Origin: Emmonsiellopsis sp. PD_33
Taxonomy: Eukaryota; Ascomycota; Eurotiomycetes; Onygenales; Ajellomycetaceae
Reading direction: 5' to 3'
Assembly (NCBI GenBank): GCA_032988165.1
Contig: JANTQF010000318.1
Coordinates: 1 to 41,366, forward strand
Length of the DNA: 41,366 nt
The position numbers and the translations under genes were made by a program. This document shows positions 12,584 through 23,850 of this stretch, piece by piece; positions within the stretch are counted from its first letter, which is position 1; every line of letters starts with the position of its first letter. Under the pieces are notes generated by a model. The model did not search any database. It was not told the origin of the DNA and was given only the letters and a program-made list of their open reading frames with translations.

Positions 12584-13406
12584 ATGTCCGCTACACGCAA
12601 GCGAGCCGCCGCGAAGAAATCTGCACCTGCCGACCTTCTTCCCCCATACTTGTATGTCCTGGATCCCGACAACCCCTCCGGCCTGCTGCTGTGTGTAGCA
12701 GGGGAGTTGCCAGAAGGAGTAGAGGACTGCGAGAGACGACCGCCGCCCGACGACGTTTTCACGTTTATCGATGAGCTTGAGAAGAATGTCAGCGTCGAAA
12801 AACCCCGGCTATATGCAACCGTGTCTGGAAATGCGTTTCCGTCCAGCGATGGGCCGCGGAATTTGAGACCTGCGGCTTCGTGTGCAATAAGGACTAGGAC
12901 GGACGAGGCGGCTGGTTCAGAAATGCTGGAGTCTGCCTCCGAGCACGAAACCTGGGAAGGGACGACCGAAGCCACTGAGGAACCCGTAGAGGATGATGGG
13001 CCCAGCGAGGCAGGTGCAAACGCGGAAGAAGATCCGAGTGACCAAAGCGGCGACGACGTCGAGGTGAGTACTCCGCATTCTCCGATAGCTGAAGAGTATC
13101 ATAACATAACCCCTCCCGTGGAATCCAAACTGACATTCCACCTGATAACAGGATCGCGTCGAGTCTTTCCGCGAAGAGTTGGGATACTGGTTCGCCGCCC
13201 ACCCGAGCGCAAACGTCAGCATCGCCGACGTCAGCGACACCGAAGCTGCTGAGATCTACTTCGGATCGAGATCAAAGCGCCAACGACGGAGGTACAGGAG
13301 ATGGAAGGCCAGGTGGAGGTGCAGGCGTTTCTGTCATGTGGTTTTTGGGTATATCCGTCGGGAAATCCAACAAATGGCTCGGCGTGTTTGTAGCGAACTG
13401 GAGTGA
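12584..13406 (+). CDS. Hypothetical acidic protein, two exons
   Basis: Not recognised. ATG at 12584 (MSATRKRAAAKKSAPADLL). The same frame is open further 5' but has no other ATG. Exon 1 is 12584-13063 (160 codons) and exon 2 is 13152-13406, separated by an 88-bp GTGAGT...ACAG intron in phase 0; 244 residues. The N-terminus is basic and Ala/Lys-rich, followed by a folded-looking stretch (PPYLYVLDPDNPSGLLLCVAG), then a long disordered Glu/Asp/Ser-rich region (about 105-160). Exon 2 begins with DRVESFREELGYWFAAHPS, then becomes an Arg-rich tail (KRQRRRYRRWKARWRCRR) that looks unnatural. The +1 frame of the same segment gives a Gly-rich, then hydrophobic ending (GGGAGVSVMWFLG) stopping at about 13412. 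A frameshift or a different exon end is therefore possible. Function unknown. Confidence 0.55.
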
Positions 13407-13785
13407 AGGATAGGTAGGTGACTATGGAACGGAGCGGGGCAGTATATAGGTGAGCCTAGCGAGTACAGATAAATCGTGGGTGCTAGGTGCGGGGGGGAAG
13501 CAGGGAGGACTTTGACTGGTGCGGGCCCAACTGGATATGATTTCTTCGGATATATTTGGTGGAAGGGTGGAACTAGGGGTATCATGATCTGAAAAGACGA
13601 AATGAGGTATGTATTTTCCTTGTCGGTATGTTGTGACGGATCAATCCATGTCTGTTGATTGCAATTACCAAATGGCCGTGAATATATTCGATTTAACATT
13701 TGTCGTCGCTTCCCAGAGTGAATGGGGGTATATAAAAAGGACATTTGGGTAACAACTAGGTCTCCAAGTGCTATGTTCGCAATGG
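13407..13785. other. Short convergent intergenic region
   Basis: Lies between the 3' ends of the + strand gene at 12584 and the - strand RTA1 gene. No gene or clear structure is seen; it probably carries both 3' UTRs. Confidence 0.5.
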
Positions 13786-14764
13786 TCATATGGAGAGTAT
13801 GTTGGGATGGCTGACATTGAGCGCAAACACCGCCACTACAATCATCCTACACGCAGGGTTAGAAACAAGAAACACCATATATCAACAGGATGGGGATAAC
13901 GGAGAAAACTCACACTCCTTCAAGCCCAATGAACGTCCCCTCCTCTCTAATCAACTCGCCACCCCACCCCTCACTCAATTCCGCAACCCGATACGCACAC
14001 CGGATGAAAATACACAAAATCGCCAACGAGAAAAACGAGCTAAACACCCACAGCCTCGATCGTGGGATCCTAACTGGCCCCTTCTCAGTCCCATTCCCCC
14101 ATTTCCCCATCCCCCTCCTCACCCTCCACACAAACTCCCCCAACAGCGTGATAAAAACCAACAAGCTAAAAACCTGAAAAGCCAAGCCCGCAATCATAAT
14201 ATTCGTCCCCGTGCTCCCATCCCTTCCCCCCCGCGTTGCAACACTCGCAATCCCACCCCCAGCCCCCTGCAGGATCAAACTCACAAGATCGCATGAGATG
14301 AAGATCCTCGCATACTGCGCCGGCGCCAACCGCGACGTCTCCTCCCCAAATAACCGGATGATGTCCGCGATGCAGAAATATATCGCTGCCGTGTAGAACG
14401 CCGGCGCGATGGTGAGACAGCAGATCTGGATCAGGAAGCCGTTGATGTCGAACGGGTCGATGTGGATGAGGACCCGGCCTACGTAGCCGATTATTTCCCC
14501 TGCGCAGCCGATGAGGATGGGGAGCGTGTAGGAGTATGCATGGTTGGTTATGTTGTTGTTGATGTTGCTGCTGCTGCTGCTAATGTTACTGTTGTTCCCT
14601 GGCTGGCGGAAGTGGTAGACGATGGTTTGGACGAGGTGTATGAGGCCTGAGAAGCTGAAGAGGGCGATGAAGGTGGCATTGGCGGCGAGGGATGGCCGGT
14701 ATTGGTATATGCTTGCTTCGATTGGGCAGGTAGCCAGCGTACAGTCTTCCTTCATGCCGGACAT
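13786..14764 (-). CDS. RTA1-like seven-transmembrane protein (lipid-translocating exporter family)
   Basis: Two exons on the minus strand, 14764-13914 and 13846-13786, with a 67-bp GTGAGT...GTAG intron in phase 2; 303 residues. The ATG at 14764 (MSGMKEDCTLATCP) was chosen because the open frame upstream starts without ATG and its residues do not look like this family. Hydrophobic segments begin at about 27 (ATFIALFSFSGLIHLVQT), then LPILIGCAGEIIGYVGR, an Ala/Tyr-rich TM with FYTAAIYFCIADIIRLFG, LVSLILQGAGGGIAS, and three more. The splice restores a family-like end (GLEGVMIVVAVFALNVSHP). GE-x2-GYxGR and D-x3-LxxQGxGGG are hallmarks of the fungal RTA1 family, linked to resistance against 7-aminocholesterol and to sphingoid-base export in yeast. 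A polar Asn/Ser run (about 57-71) interrupts the first loop. Substrate unknown. Confidence 0.88.
14552..14596 (-). repeat. Trinucleotide run coding an Asn/Ser tract in the RTA1 gene
   Basis: GTT/GCT-type triplets on the + strand encode, on the minus strand, residues about 57-71 of the RTA1-like protein (Asn and Ser with two Ile). Such triplet tracts are prone to length change between strains. It sits in an extramembrane loop, so length variation should be tolerated. Confidence 0.7.
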
Positions 14765-15854
14765 GGCGGGCGGTTGTGTTTGGCTACATGTGTATCGGAA
14801 GCACGCCTGGAAGAGAATGAACGGATGGAACCCCGTAGGACTCGGATGTAGTTGGGTATATAAAATTAAACGAAAGACGGGAGAGGGTTGATAGATAGCT
14901 CTCAACACCTACCAACGTAGCAATACCCCACGGCGAGGTAGAGAACGAATAGCTGCCGTGGTACAAATCAAAGAGCATCATGACAGATCTGAGATAGCCC
15001 ACAGCCGTGGAGGTCCTTGGGCTTTGGAAAATTTCAGCCCTGTGTAGACGTGGTTCAAAATATGGTTCCGGCCAGAATACTGGAACATGTTCCTGGAAGC
15101 TGCCCCACTCATGGGAGCCGGAATGCAAAAAAAAAAAAAAAAGAAAGAAAAAGGAAAGGAAAGGAAAAAAAAAGGCATTATTGGCCGTGTCATATCTCCA
15201 GCACTGTCTATGATGCTCCGTATGTAGCACTTATGTTGAAAATTCCTCCACACAGGTAACAGGTTTTCTCGAAATTGCCCCGGATGCATACTATATAGTG
15301 GTAGGAGATCGCAGGAGTGAACTTCGACACTTAATAATTTCGCGAGCCGGTGTTTGAATCGGGCCGTTTTGTCAAAATTCCAATGCGGTCGATGCGGTCT
15401 GGTTCGGGAACAGAATCCACCCACCCCCCTTCCATTTCCGCCGAGTTCCGGCCCTTGGAAATTTTTGTCTCGGAGATTTTGATATCACGTGATCCTTATC
15501 TTATCGGAGCCAACTTTTGAGGAGGTGAGGGCAGAGTTGCTTCGCTGGACGCTATATAGTAGTATCCAAAACTTGAAGATGTTAATGATGCGAAATAATC
15601 CCAAGTGAAATGAATTCAGATGATAAAGTAAAATGCCTCCCAGTCGCTTCAAATCAAAAAAAGCCGCCTCCATGATACCCGGTGGTCTTAACAAGAGCGA
15701 AAAAGAAATAGACAAGCTAAATAAATGCAAACTACCACCCAAAATGAAAAGAAAAGAGAAAAGGATAAGAAAAGACAAGAAAACAAAAACGCCAAACATC
15801 CTCGTCGGCGGCAAAGAAGGATTTCACGCCACTGGATAGCCGTCCTTGGAATTA
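14765..15854. other. Intergenic region with a purine microsatellite
   Basis: Probably the promoter of the RTA1 gene (TATATA near 14857) and the 3' UTR of the gene ending at 15855. A long purine run lies at 15126-15173 (about 18 A, then GAAA/GGAAA units). The minus-strand frames 14784-15230 and 14978-15424 cross this tract and are composed of Phe runs; they are not credible genes. A second purine-rich stretch is at about 15690-15790. Confidence 0.5.
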
Positions 15855-16904
15855 TCAAGATGACCCCTCTTGGAAATCAAACTCGTGGTTCCTAGGGGTC
15901 AGTGTAGCGGAAGAGGAACATTCCCGTTTGATCTTTGGGGAACCTTCGAGGGGATCGGATTCCATCGTTTGGTGCGGAGGCGCGGGACTTTCGAGTGGTA
16001 TGTCATCAAGGTCGTCTACCCCTTCATACTGTGATGGCATGGGTATGGCAACTTCGTGGTCTTGAGGATAGGTGTAGTCAATACAACTTGAATCCATCAC
16101 AGATTGTTCGAGGTACATAGCATCCCCTAACGCGTAGTATCCATGATCATAGCCTTCTTCCAAGTCGCATAGGGTCGTATCGAGCGACCCTTGGTGTTCG
16201 GTAACTGAGTATCCTGGCTGATCACAATCTTGTTTTGTCAAATCGTCCCTTCTTGACCGCTGCCCCGTATTTTCTTCGGATAAGTGAGCATTGAGCAAGT
16301 TGGGATCCGATATTGTCAACCCTTGCAGGCTAATCTCGGGCATTTTCTCTGGAACAAAGGCTGGCCAGCAGAGACTGTGATCGGTGTGTTGCCCTTCGGC
16401 CAGCGGGACATTTTGGGTCCCATCTTGATAAATCGGAGTACCGAGAGAAAAACCCTCTAGACCATACCCCGCTTCTTCTCCCATCCCGGTGCTCTCATCC
16501 GTAAACTGTTGGCCTGGCTCAGGAGTGACAGGCCAGGATGCATCGTTCGGGTTAGGATTGAAGAAATGTTGGCACACTGGATTCAGCAATGGCATGTTGG
16601 ATCCTGTAGGATAGGGACAGGGCGGGTTGGCCGGGGTGAGATGTCGATATTGCGGGCTAGCAGGAAACGATGGAGGGTAAAAGTTGATTGGAGTGAATTC
16701 CGTGATTCTCATCTTTGACGTGGTGCTCGTGATCGTGCCCATATCGGTGAACTTGGTGACCATTTTTAACTTATTAGTGCGTGTGAACCCAGGATACAAG
16801 GGTACTGGACTGTTGTCCGGTTTCAGGACTGGGAGGTCATCCTCTTGCCCGTTTTGGAGAGAAAAGGCGTATGCTGGATCAATGCCGAGCCCTTCATCCT
16901 GCAT
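15855..16904 (-). CDS. Hypothetical Pro/Ser/Asp-rich protein, possibly a nuclear regulator
   Basis: Not recognised. Uninterrupted minus-strand frame of 349 residues from ATG 16904 (MQDEGLGIDPAYAFSLQNG). The frame stays open for 39 more codons upstream but without ATG, so an extra 5' exon cannot be excluded. The protein is rich in Pro, Asp, Glu, Ser and Tyr, has no membrane segment, and looks largely disordered. There is a Pro/Tyr/Phe-rich patch (FTPINFYPPSFPASPQYRHL, about 90-110) and an acidic C-terminal third ending in a basic SPKIKRECSSSATLTPRN element. IKRE fits the SUMO-acceptor pattern (hydrophobic-K-x-E), and TP/SP sites suggest phosphorylation. These features are common in fungal transcriptional regulators, but no DNA-binding domain is visible. 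Confidence 0.6.
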   Translation of the reverse strand: MQDEGLGIDPAYAFSLQNGQEDDLPVLKPDNSPVPLYPGFTRTNKLKMVTKFTDMGTITSTTSKMRITEFTPINFYPPSFPASPQYRHLTPANPPCPYPTGSNMPLLNPVCQHFFNPNPNDASWPVTPEPGQQFTDESTGMGEEAGYGLEGFSLGTPIYQDGTQNVPLAEGQHTDHSLCWPAFVPEKMPEISLQGLTISDPNLLNAHLSEENTGQRSRRDDLTKQDCDQPGYSVTEHQGSLDTTLCDLEEGYDHGYYALGDAMYLEQSVMDSSCIDYTYPQDHEVAIPMPSQYEGVDDLDDIPLESPAPPHQTMESDPLEGSPKIKRECSSSATLTPRNHEFDFQEGSS

Positions 16905-18698
16905 CGTGCCGTAGTCACCGGGGTAGGCAGAAATGGAAGCAAGAGAAAGTATCGTAGTTATCTCGAAACACTTGGTAAGTATATCTTTTCTCGTGGGGAA
17001 AGAAATATGTGACGCGTCCAAAGGGGGAGAGATGAAGTAGAATAATGTAGAACAAGCTACTGGGCAAAGACCCGGCCTGCTGGTATTTATCTACCTGAGC
17101 CCAATGAGGAGGTGATAAAGAGATGGGACCAACCAAGCCCGTATGACTTGGGCATGGTTCAATTTGGCGGGGATTGCCCCTTGCATTGGGGCGGAATGAC
17201 CTTGCGGAAGGCACATATTACCCTGTGGGAAACAAGGCAAGGACTGATATCTAGGCAATCTCCGCGGGTAGGGGAGCTCACGAGATATATGGCGTGAGTG
17301 AGAATAGTGTTCGAAAACGGATGATGCAGGTGTTTGTTTCTTCCATTTTGTGGATTTATATACAGGTCATTTTGCTGGGGTGGGTTGCATGGAGGCGCTT
17401 GTTTCCTGACGAGAACGCCACAGCTGACGAAACGGGCAGATCAGAGAAAAGAAATCACAAGTGATTTGATTCGCGCCACTGGAATGGTCCACATGTTCGG
17501 GGGTTTCCCCTGGGGCGTTGTGGTTTAGGCGCTTACCGCGTCTGTCTGGGCTCCTGGCACATCCCTTTGTCGCGAAAGCCTATCAGTTGTTGATATCGGA
17601 TATATCCTGTTACCAAATAGTGGGTGACCGGAAGCTTGAACAGGAATGTATCTCACATGGGCAGACCTTAGTGGCTTGGTCGTTTGGGGGATGAACGATA
17701 TGGGTGGATGTGGGTGGCGGGATGGTGGGATATACCGTATCCGCATGCCGGAAATAAAGGAGTTCGCCGGCATCTAGGAACCTGCCGGGTTGAGAGGGAA
17801 AGCATAAATCCATACCCCGCGCAACTGACAATTTCTGCGATTATAGTTTTCGTAACAAGCTGGCATTCCCGAAATTTTGACATCATCTCAGGATAGGCAT
17901 GATTAGTCCAAGTTAGTCATCACGATGCCGAAGTCAAATCGAACCGAAAATTCGGCCGGTCGTAACGCATGATATGGGTCGGAAAAGATGGGGATGAAAA
18001 GGGAAAAATAAAGAAAATAATTAAAACCAAATTCTATTGCGACAAAGGGGTCCAAAAAAGAAGAAGAAAGAAGTAGGTACGCAATCAAAATTATAAGCAA
18101 AACGATACACGGGGGTCCGATATACACAAACAAAGGAAATATGTACTAGTTAACCAAAACAGCCCTGTTTGTAGCTGATCGCTTCCCTGTTTCATCCTGC
18201 AGTCTTTTGAGTTTTCCAACATGAAAGAAAAATGAAAAAAGGGAAGATTAACATAGGAAAAGGAGGAAAGGCAATAGAGGAAACAGGTCAAGCAGATCCT
18301 AGACCGAAGGGAAAAGTATTGCTTTGGTCTGCCGTGAGGTCGCTTCGAAACCGATTGCTTGACGCGTGAATTATCGCTGCCGAGGTAAACCAGAAGATCT
18401 ATGTGGCCGTAGATCCAATATGTTTTGATGTATAAATGGGATGTCGTTTGGTCGTATCTCGCACATGGACGATTTCCACGGCAAAAGTTATCACACTGTT
18501 GCTTCCCGCGTGGTATCAGGGTTATTTTGTAAAAAGAAAATAAATCGTGCTCGTCTCTGCGCAAGCGCAGTCCGCTAGCCTCGCATCAACTGTCCGCTCG
18601 GCTCCCTCGCAAGCACCACCCACTACCCCCACTCTCCTGTCCCCTCGAGGGTCACCATATTCCCCGACCTCACACCCACGATCCGTCTACCAATGCGT
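16905..18698. other. 1.8-kb intergenic region
   Basis: No credible gene. The minus-strand frame 16915-17214 and those at 17525-17886 overlap one another in different frames and lack protein character. The right part (about 17980-18260) is A-rich on the + strand, and the frames crossing it are Phe/Leu/Ser-rich artefacts. It probably contains the upstream region of the 16904 gene and the 3' UTR of the small membrane protein. Confidence 0.5.
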
Positions 18699-18887
18699 TT
18701 AACCAGTCGTACGCTTGGCCTTGCGGGCCAAGCACCACCGGTAGATCACGAGGGCTGCAAGGCCAACGGCGATGACGAAGAGAATGCAGAAAACAAGCAT
18801 GACACCAGCGTTTTCGCCAGCCCAGTTGCTTCTCCGGGCGAGCTGGTGGAGGGTCTCATCGCGAGTGATCAAGCTGATGGCGGCCAT
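18699..18887 (-). CDS. Small single-pass membrane protein, 62 residues
   Basis: ATG at 18887 lies in a strong fungal start context (TTCACAATGGCC), and TAA ends the frame after 62 codons. N-terminal half: polar and amphipathic (ISLITRDETLHQLARRSNWA). Then one hydrophobic helix, about residues 28-51 (GVMLVFCILFVIAVGLAALV), and a basic tail (CLARKAKRTTG). By the positive-inside rule the C-terminus should face the cytosol. No signal peptidase site is evident, so it is probably a tail-anchored or type I-like micropeptide. I believe similar short proteins occur in other Eurotiales but cannot prove it here. A possible 5' UTR intron runs on the minus strand from GTAAGT at 19360 to CTCAG at 18931, which would give a long spliced leader. 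Function unknown. Confidence 0.68.
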   Translation of the reverse strand: MAAISLITRDETLHQLARRSNWAGENAGVMLVFCILFVIAVGLAALVIYRWCLARKAKRTTG

Positions 18888-21800
18888 TGTGAAGTAGTTT
18901 GTGATGGAATCAGATTAATACTGATAGTGTCTGAGGTGACAAGAATTTGATAATGTCAGTCGACAATTTTCCTCTATGCACAAACCACAATGCCCGTAAA
19001 CTGCGTGGGATGAGGTCGGAAAAGGCAGGTCGTCGCAATAGACCCAGTGGCCCGTAGATTGTGAGAGCTGTGCTTACAAGGGGATATATGAAGGAGTCGG
19101 AGAGAATTAACTCGTCGACTGCAAGATTTGCAACTAGACGAATATCAGCACATGACCTAGAAAGGAGCCCGAAAACCCGTGTAAACGATCAAATTGGCCA
19201 GGAAGAAGCCATCAGAAAAAGAAGAAGCTCTATCATAGAGAAACACCCAGATAACAGCTCCTTTCTGAATTGCAGGTGCGTGGCTGGACAAGGTCGTCGT
19301 CGGTCGCAGGAGGGGATATAGAGACGGCAGCTCCGGCAAGCAGGCGCGAGGGCAACTTACAGAGATGAGGATAGATGGGGAGAGCGGAGAGCTGAATTGA
19401 GGCGGACAACGGCCTGGAATCGCGTTGGGAGCGGACAGGAGGGAGCTGGGACGAGGACGAGCAGAGACGGTGAAGATGAAGAGAAAAGAAGAGGAGGTTG
19501 GGAGCAGACGGGATGGAAGAAGAGGGAAAGCTGCGCCGGTAGCGAACATTACGCTAGTACCGTACCGTACGGCCCCAGTCGTGCGTTTTGCAGCCCCGCG
19601 GACCACGGGCGGTCGGGCGTATTACGGGCTGTGTATTACGCCCGAAGTACCGTACTGATCGCCCGGACATGGCCTATTCCAGCGGCTATAGGTCGGTATG
19701 TAACAGTACCATACGTGTCGTTACATACCCGAATGTTTCCCATTTCCCGCTGCTCTCAGATACATACATTGCGATGATCAACTTTTTACTCGGGGAGCCA
19801 CGCCTACTCCGTACAATTCCCAAGCTCCTTCGAATTATCCGAACACATTGACGTTTCCGACCACCTCGTTGATCCTGTCTGGCGTGCTAAATGACACTCT
19901 GGCTCGCCACAGGCTAGGTATATTGTCACGCTGCCCCCACGCCAATAGTTCCTGATGCTGAAGTGACCATACATTTTCCTGGAGGAAAAAGCTCTCCCTG
20001 ATTGCAGCACAATTGCCTGGGAAAGCGGCGAAAAATACTTCCTATTAATGCCGCATATCTTCGGACCACTCGGCACGGTAGCCTCTCTTGCAGCTCTCCC
20101 GCGAGCTCCTATCTGAGGCTATCCCTTTGAGCTCCATAGTTTAGGATGGGGACAATTTCGGCAAACCATGAAGGAAAAAATCAAAGTGGGAACTATCCGG
20201 ACCACACCCAAGGCTTGTTTCCCACCACGGGAAGAGTTTTTGATTTTCTCTAGATCACAGAACGCCCATGTACCCCAGATTGGAATCTTCAAAGAAGCAC
20301 GGGTCGCGGACGGCGTCGGTATGCATGTACATGTACGTATGTACATGTACATACATCCAGGCATCAATACGTCCATACGGGCACGCGGGATGTTCGGGAG
20401 CGTAAAATAAAATACGCGCCAACATGCGACCATCGAGTAGTTGACGTCATTCTATCCCTTAATTGAGCCAATGGCCACCGGGAAAAGGGCGCCAACAACC
20501 TTGGAACCCCTCCCTCCCGCCCCACACAAGTTCGGTAAGGCGCTGGTATTTGCAGAATGCACAGTATTGTGTTTTTAATGCTTCGGCTGCGATTTGCCGA
20601 TTACCAAGATTGTGTGAGGTTAGGGCACGCTTTCGCATTTCTCTGTAGATGACAGCTGCCAGCGCCTTTGCTGAGGCATTTTTTTGCCCGTCCCGTCTGC
20701 ATCCGAAGTCTGGCCATCTCTCGAGGCAGGTATCACGAACGGCTTTGCCTCAATGGGTAGCGGGCCATATGCACTGTTCGGCCCGCCAGACCATAGACAT
20801 GTGGCCGTCAGTAGTAGGCCACTGCCGTCGCTCGATATATTCTGTGTACGGTGCAAGGCGTATTATCACGTACCGTGTATGCCAGTGGTACTGTGATGTG
20901 CGGATGATCCGAATATTTCGTCGATCCAAAGCCGCCAAGACGCATCAAGCTTTTGCTTGGCAAATATCTGTGTAGTCGGTCTTGGCATGGAGCTGCTCGC
21001 TTGTAAATTGTGACTGAGCGCTTCCTTCAAGACGCCGTTGTTTCCCTAATAAATTCCAAGCCGTGAGGTGGCTGGAGAACGAGGACAGCGCTTCTTCAAG
21101 AGCTGACTCGTTATACCTCCTAGCTCAAAGAGGTGCTTTCATGAAGCAGGCAATGGGCATGGTCCTGGCGGGCAAAACAACACCACGGATACTATTTTGA
21201 CTCGTGCGGCTGGGCGATACATCGAGATAGATGGCTTATTGCTGGCTTTTCAGCAGCCATTCTCGCATCTCCATGTTACCAACGGTGTTAGTTGTGGCTT
21301 CTGAGATGAGGGTGGTACACGCGACGACCGAACGTCCTCATCGCCTTGATTCAGACAGTCGACGAACGAAAATCGAAGAAAGTGAAGCCACAGCCTATCT
21401 CTAGACGGAGACTAGACAGAGAGCCTCTTGGTGACCGATTTTAACAGCGATTGCCTTTTCACGACTCTCAATGCCCTTCCATCCGAGCATGGGCTGGGTT
21501 GAGCCGGTATACCCACGGCCCGGTCCGAGATAAGACCGCAAGCCATTCGATTCACAGTCACCATAAATGTAGCCCGGGTTTCCTTGGGTTGACATTATCG
21601 CCTCCCATGTGTCTAGCTCAGGCGTGCAATCGGTAGCCAGCGTGGAATTATACACGCTAGAGGGGAGATGCGACAATGCTCGTTACCGCCGCATTGCTAT
21701 GGAGGTGCAGAATGAGCATAATACGGGTTCTAGTGAGGTTTCCAAGGTCAATTCCGACACACAGCAATAGGTTACGTCCTGGCTATAGTTACTCACTAAT

Positions 21801-23850
21801 TGCTCGTCGCTTTCGACGCGTGGTCAGTTACACGGGAACTCCCTCCGATTCTGAACAAAGCAAGTTGCCGGGACCAGTACCCTACCGTCCAATGGGTGTG
21901 GCGTGGTAGTGGTTTGTGGGATGTTTATGGCATCTCCCGCTTTCTGATTGTCTTTGTCCGCCCCATGGTGTATCTTGTGTTAAGCCGAGCAGTCCTCCGT
22001 GATGGTGTTCTCGTCACGCGATTCTGTGTCAGGTGATATCGAATCTGACCTCGACAACCTTGGAAGCGCGCTCCTCTCCAGTCCCCTATGGTCCGTCGCA
22101 AATAGCCCCAGACAATGGCGAAGCTATATATTTATCACCCGTACCCAAAGGGAATGCCGTTTTTGATTCCGGAGTCACCAAGAATACATGATAGGATTCA
22201 ACATTTCCGCAGAATAGGATATCCAAGGCTGCAAGCAAAGTAGCCATACCGTTCAATTAAACGTTTTCTACTAAACGGTTGTACAGGACAGACCATGCGC
22301 TGGGTTGACGTTTATTCTGGTATATTGCATCTCTATATGTGTGTTCGTGGCCTCCTGCCCTGCTCCAGTATGCTGTGCATACTACACCTGGAAACGACAA
22401 ATCCGATTCCAGATATGCCCTCCAAAGGCATGAAATGATTCCCTAAACATTCCAGAGGCATCATTGTACCTGTATGGATTATCTTATCACCACGCCCAGC
22501 AAGAGCAGACGCTAAAGACTCTGGAAGGTGTGGCGAATGGACAAATTCATTTCTTACCTACATATTATAACCCCCTAAGATGTATTAACCCCATAAATTC
22601 TCTCTGCCATTAAGAGATTGCGGCTTACTTTCTCTTCCCTCTCGTTTTTTTTTGGCATGATCTTTATAGAAAGACCCCTGGACGGTTAATAGCCTACTAT
22701 TTTCTTAGCCTAAAAGATCTCTTCATTTCAAAGCTATATTATTCTACAGCCTCATTACATGCTTAGTGCTATTGATCACAGAGCAGTACTGAAATCAAGC
22801 TACTTCAGCCACTCATACTATACAGGGTATCCATAAGGCAATGGAGGCGTTATTTCACATTTCCAGTGCGGCTAAGAGCTGCTACGCAATGAGAGTCATT
22901 CCTTTGGGAGGCCTGGAAGCGATCCCAACACCCTACTATGTGGTTTTATACGCTTCAGTCATATGTCACAGCTTGGGGCTGGTCAGTGAGAGTTTCTCCA
23001 AGGACACGATTTCTGGAGTTCCCAGAAAAAGCCGAAAGATGTTGTCTTGCTGGAGGCAAAGTCAGGTCTTTTACGCGGTGTACAATTCCTAGGAGAGGGA
23101 AGGCTAACGACAGCGGAGCTAAAGCAGTGGAAGATCTAAAACAGTCCAGGAGAGGAAGCAAAAGGCGCTAGAGGGGGGAGGTAAGGGTTAAGTATGCTGC
23201 TATGTATATAGGCAATGAACGGCTTCCTGTCCTTCCAGAGGAGGAAGATTTATTACAGTCATTTGTTGCTTATGTGGTGTGTGTGAACAAGTAGATTGAG
23301 AATGAGGATGGCCCCCAAGCTAGTATGAGGTGTGCTGTAGGCTGGATCCTTACAGCGTGAATCCATCCCACTGTCCTTTGACCATTTCCTATTCTGTACA
23401 AATTCAGGGGTGCCACACAGGGAAGATGTTATTAACCGGTCACATAAAGAGGTAAACGGACCTCATGATAACACGGGATGTTTGTTTTCTAGAATAGCAA
23501 TAACGTAGACGTTTCAACCTACTCTAGCCAAAGAAGTATAGTAATATCCAGCAAGTTGATTATAATACATATGTATAAGTGGGAATCTCTCTATAGATAA
23601 ACGAAGAGACCTATACACACCTAGGGAGATGAGAGAGGTATGTGTCAGGTCAAGGGGATATTGCTTTGCCCAAGAAAAGGGATACTATCGATCCCCCGCG
23701 AAAGTCTATGGTCTATGATATATTGCTCTTTTCATACAGGAAATGGGAATCGAAAAAAAAAAAATGAGAGAGAATGAGAGAGATACTTCGAGATTCAGAA
23801 ATTAAGCACTGCCCCAATTCATTCGTCAGACTGGCAAATGTAATGTCCGT
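18888..23850. other. 5-kb gene-poor stretch
   Basis: The first 600 bases probably hold the leader and promoter of the small membrane-protein gene. Beyond that I see only short frames (for example 20649-20975 +, 21401-21676 -, 22841-23171 +) with no recognisable domain. A palindromic ATGTAC repeat lies at 20321-20356. From about 22300 to 23820 the sequence is AT-richer and has several short near-palindromes. Degraded mobile elements or non-coding transcripts are possible. The last part is the 3' flank of the desaturase gene. Confidence 0.5.
20321..20356. repeat. Palindromic (ATGTAC) microsatellite-like element
   Basis: GTACATGTAC, itself a perfect palindrome, occurs at 20327-20336 and again at 20341-20350, flanked by ATGCAT and ATACAT. 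The whole 36-base element is nearly self-complementary and could form a hairpin or cruciform, or be a simple-sequence repeat. Confidence 0.7.

Noticed and set aside
12253..12975. Frames on both strands across the 12584 gene
   Set aside because: They are shadows of the coding exon; the + strand model from ATG 12584 has the better composition and splice support.
14784..15424. Minus-strand frames of 148 codons
   Set aside because: Both are created by a long purine run (Phe tract on the minus strand) and lack any domain.
21401..21676. 91-codon minus-strand frame with a fairly protein-like composition
   Set aside because: Starts at TTG, has no recognisable motif and no neighbouring exon with matching phase that I could find. 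Kept only as part of the gene-poor stretch.
22841..23290. Possible degraded transposase (short protein-like bits in several frames, for example LPVLPEEEDLLQSFVAYV near 23225-23280)
   Set aside because: No DDE or helix-turn-helix signature, no clear terminal repeats, and frames are too short to support a call.
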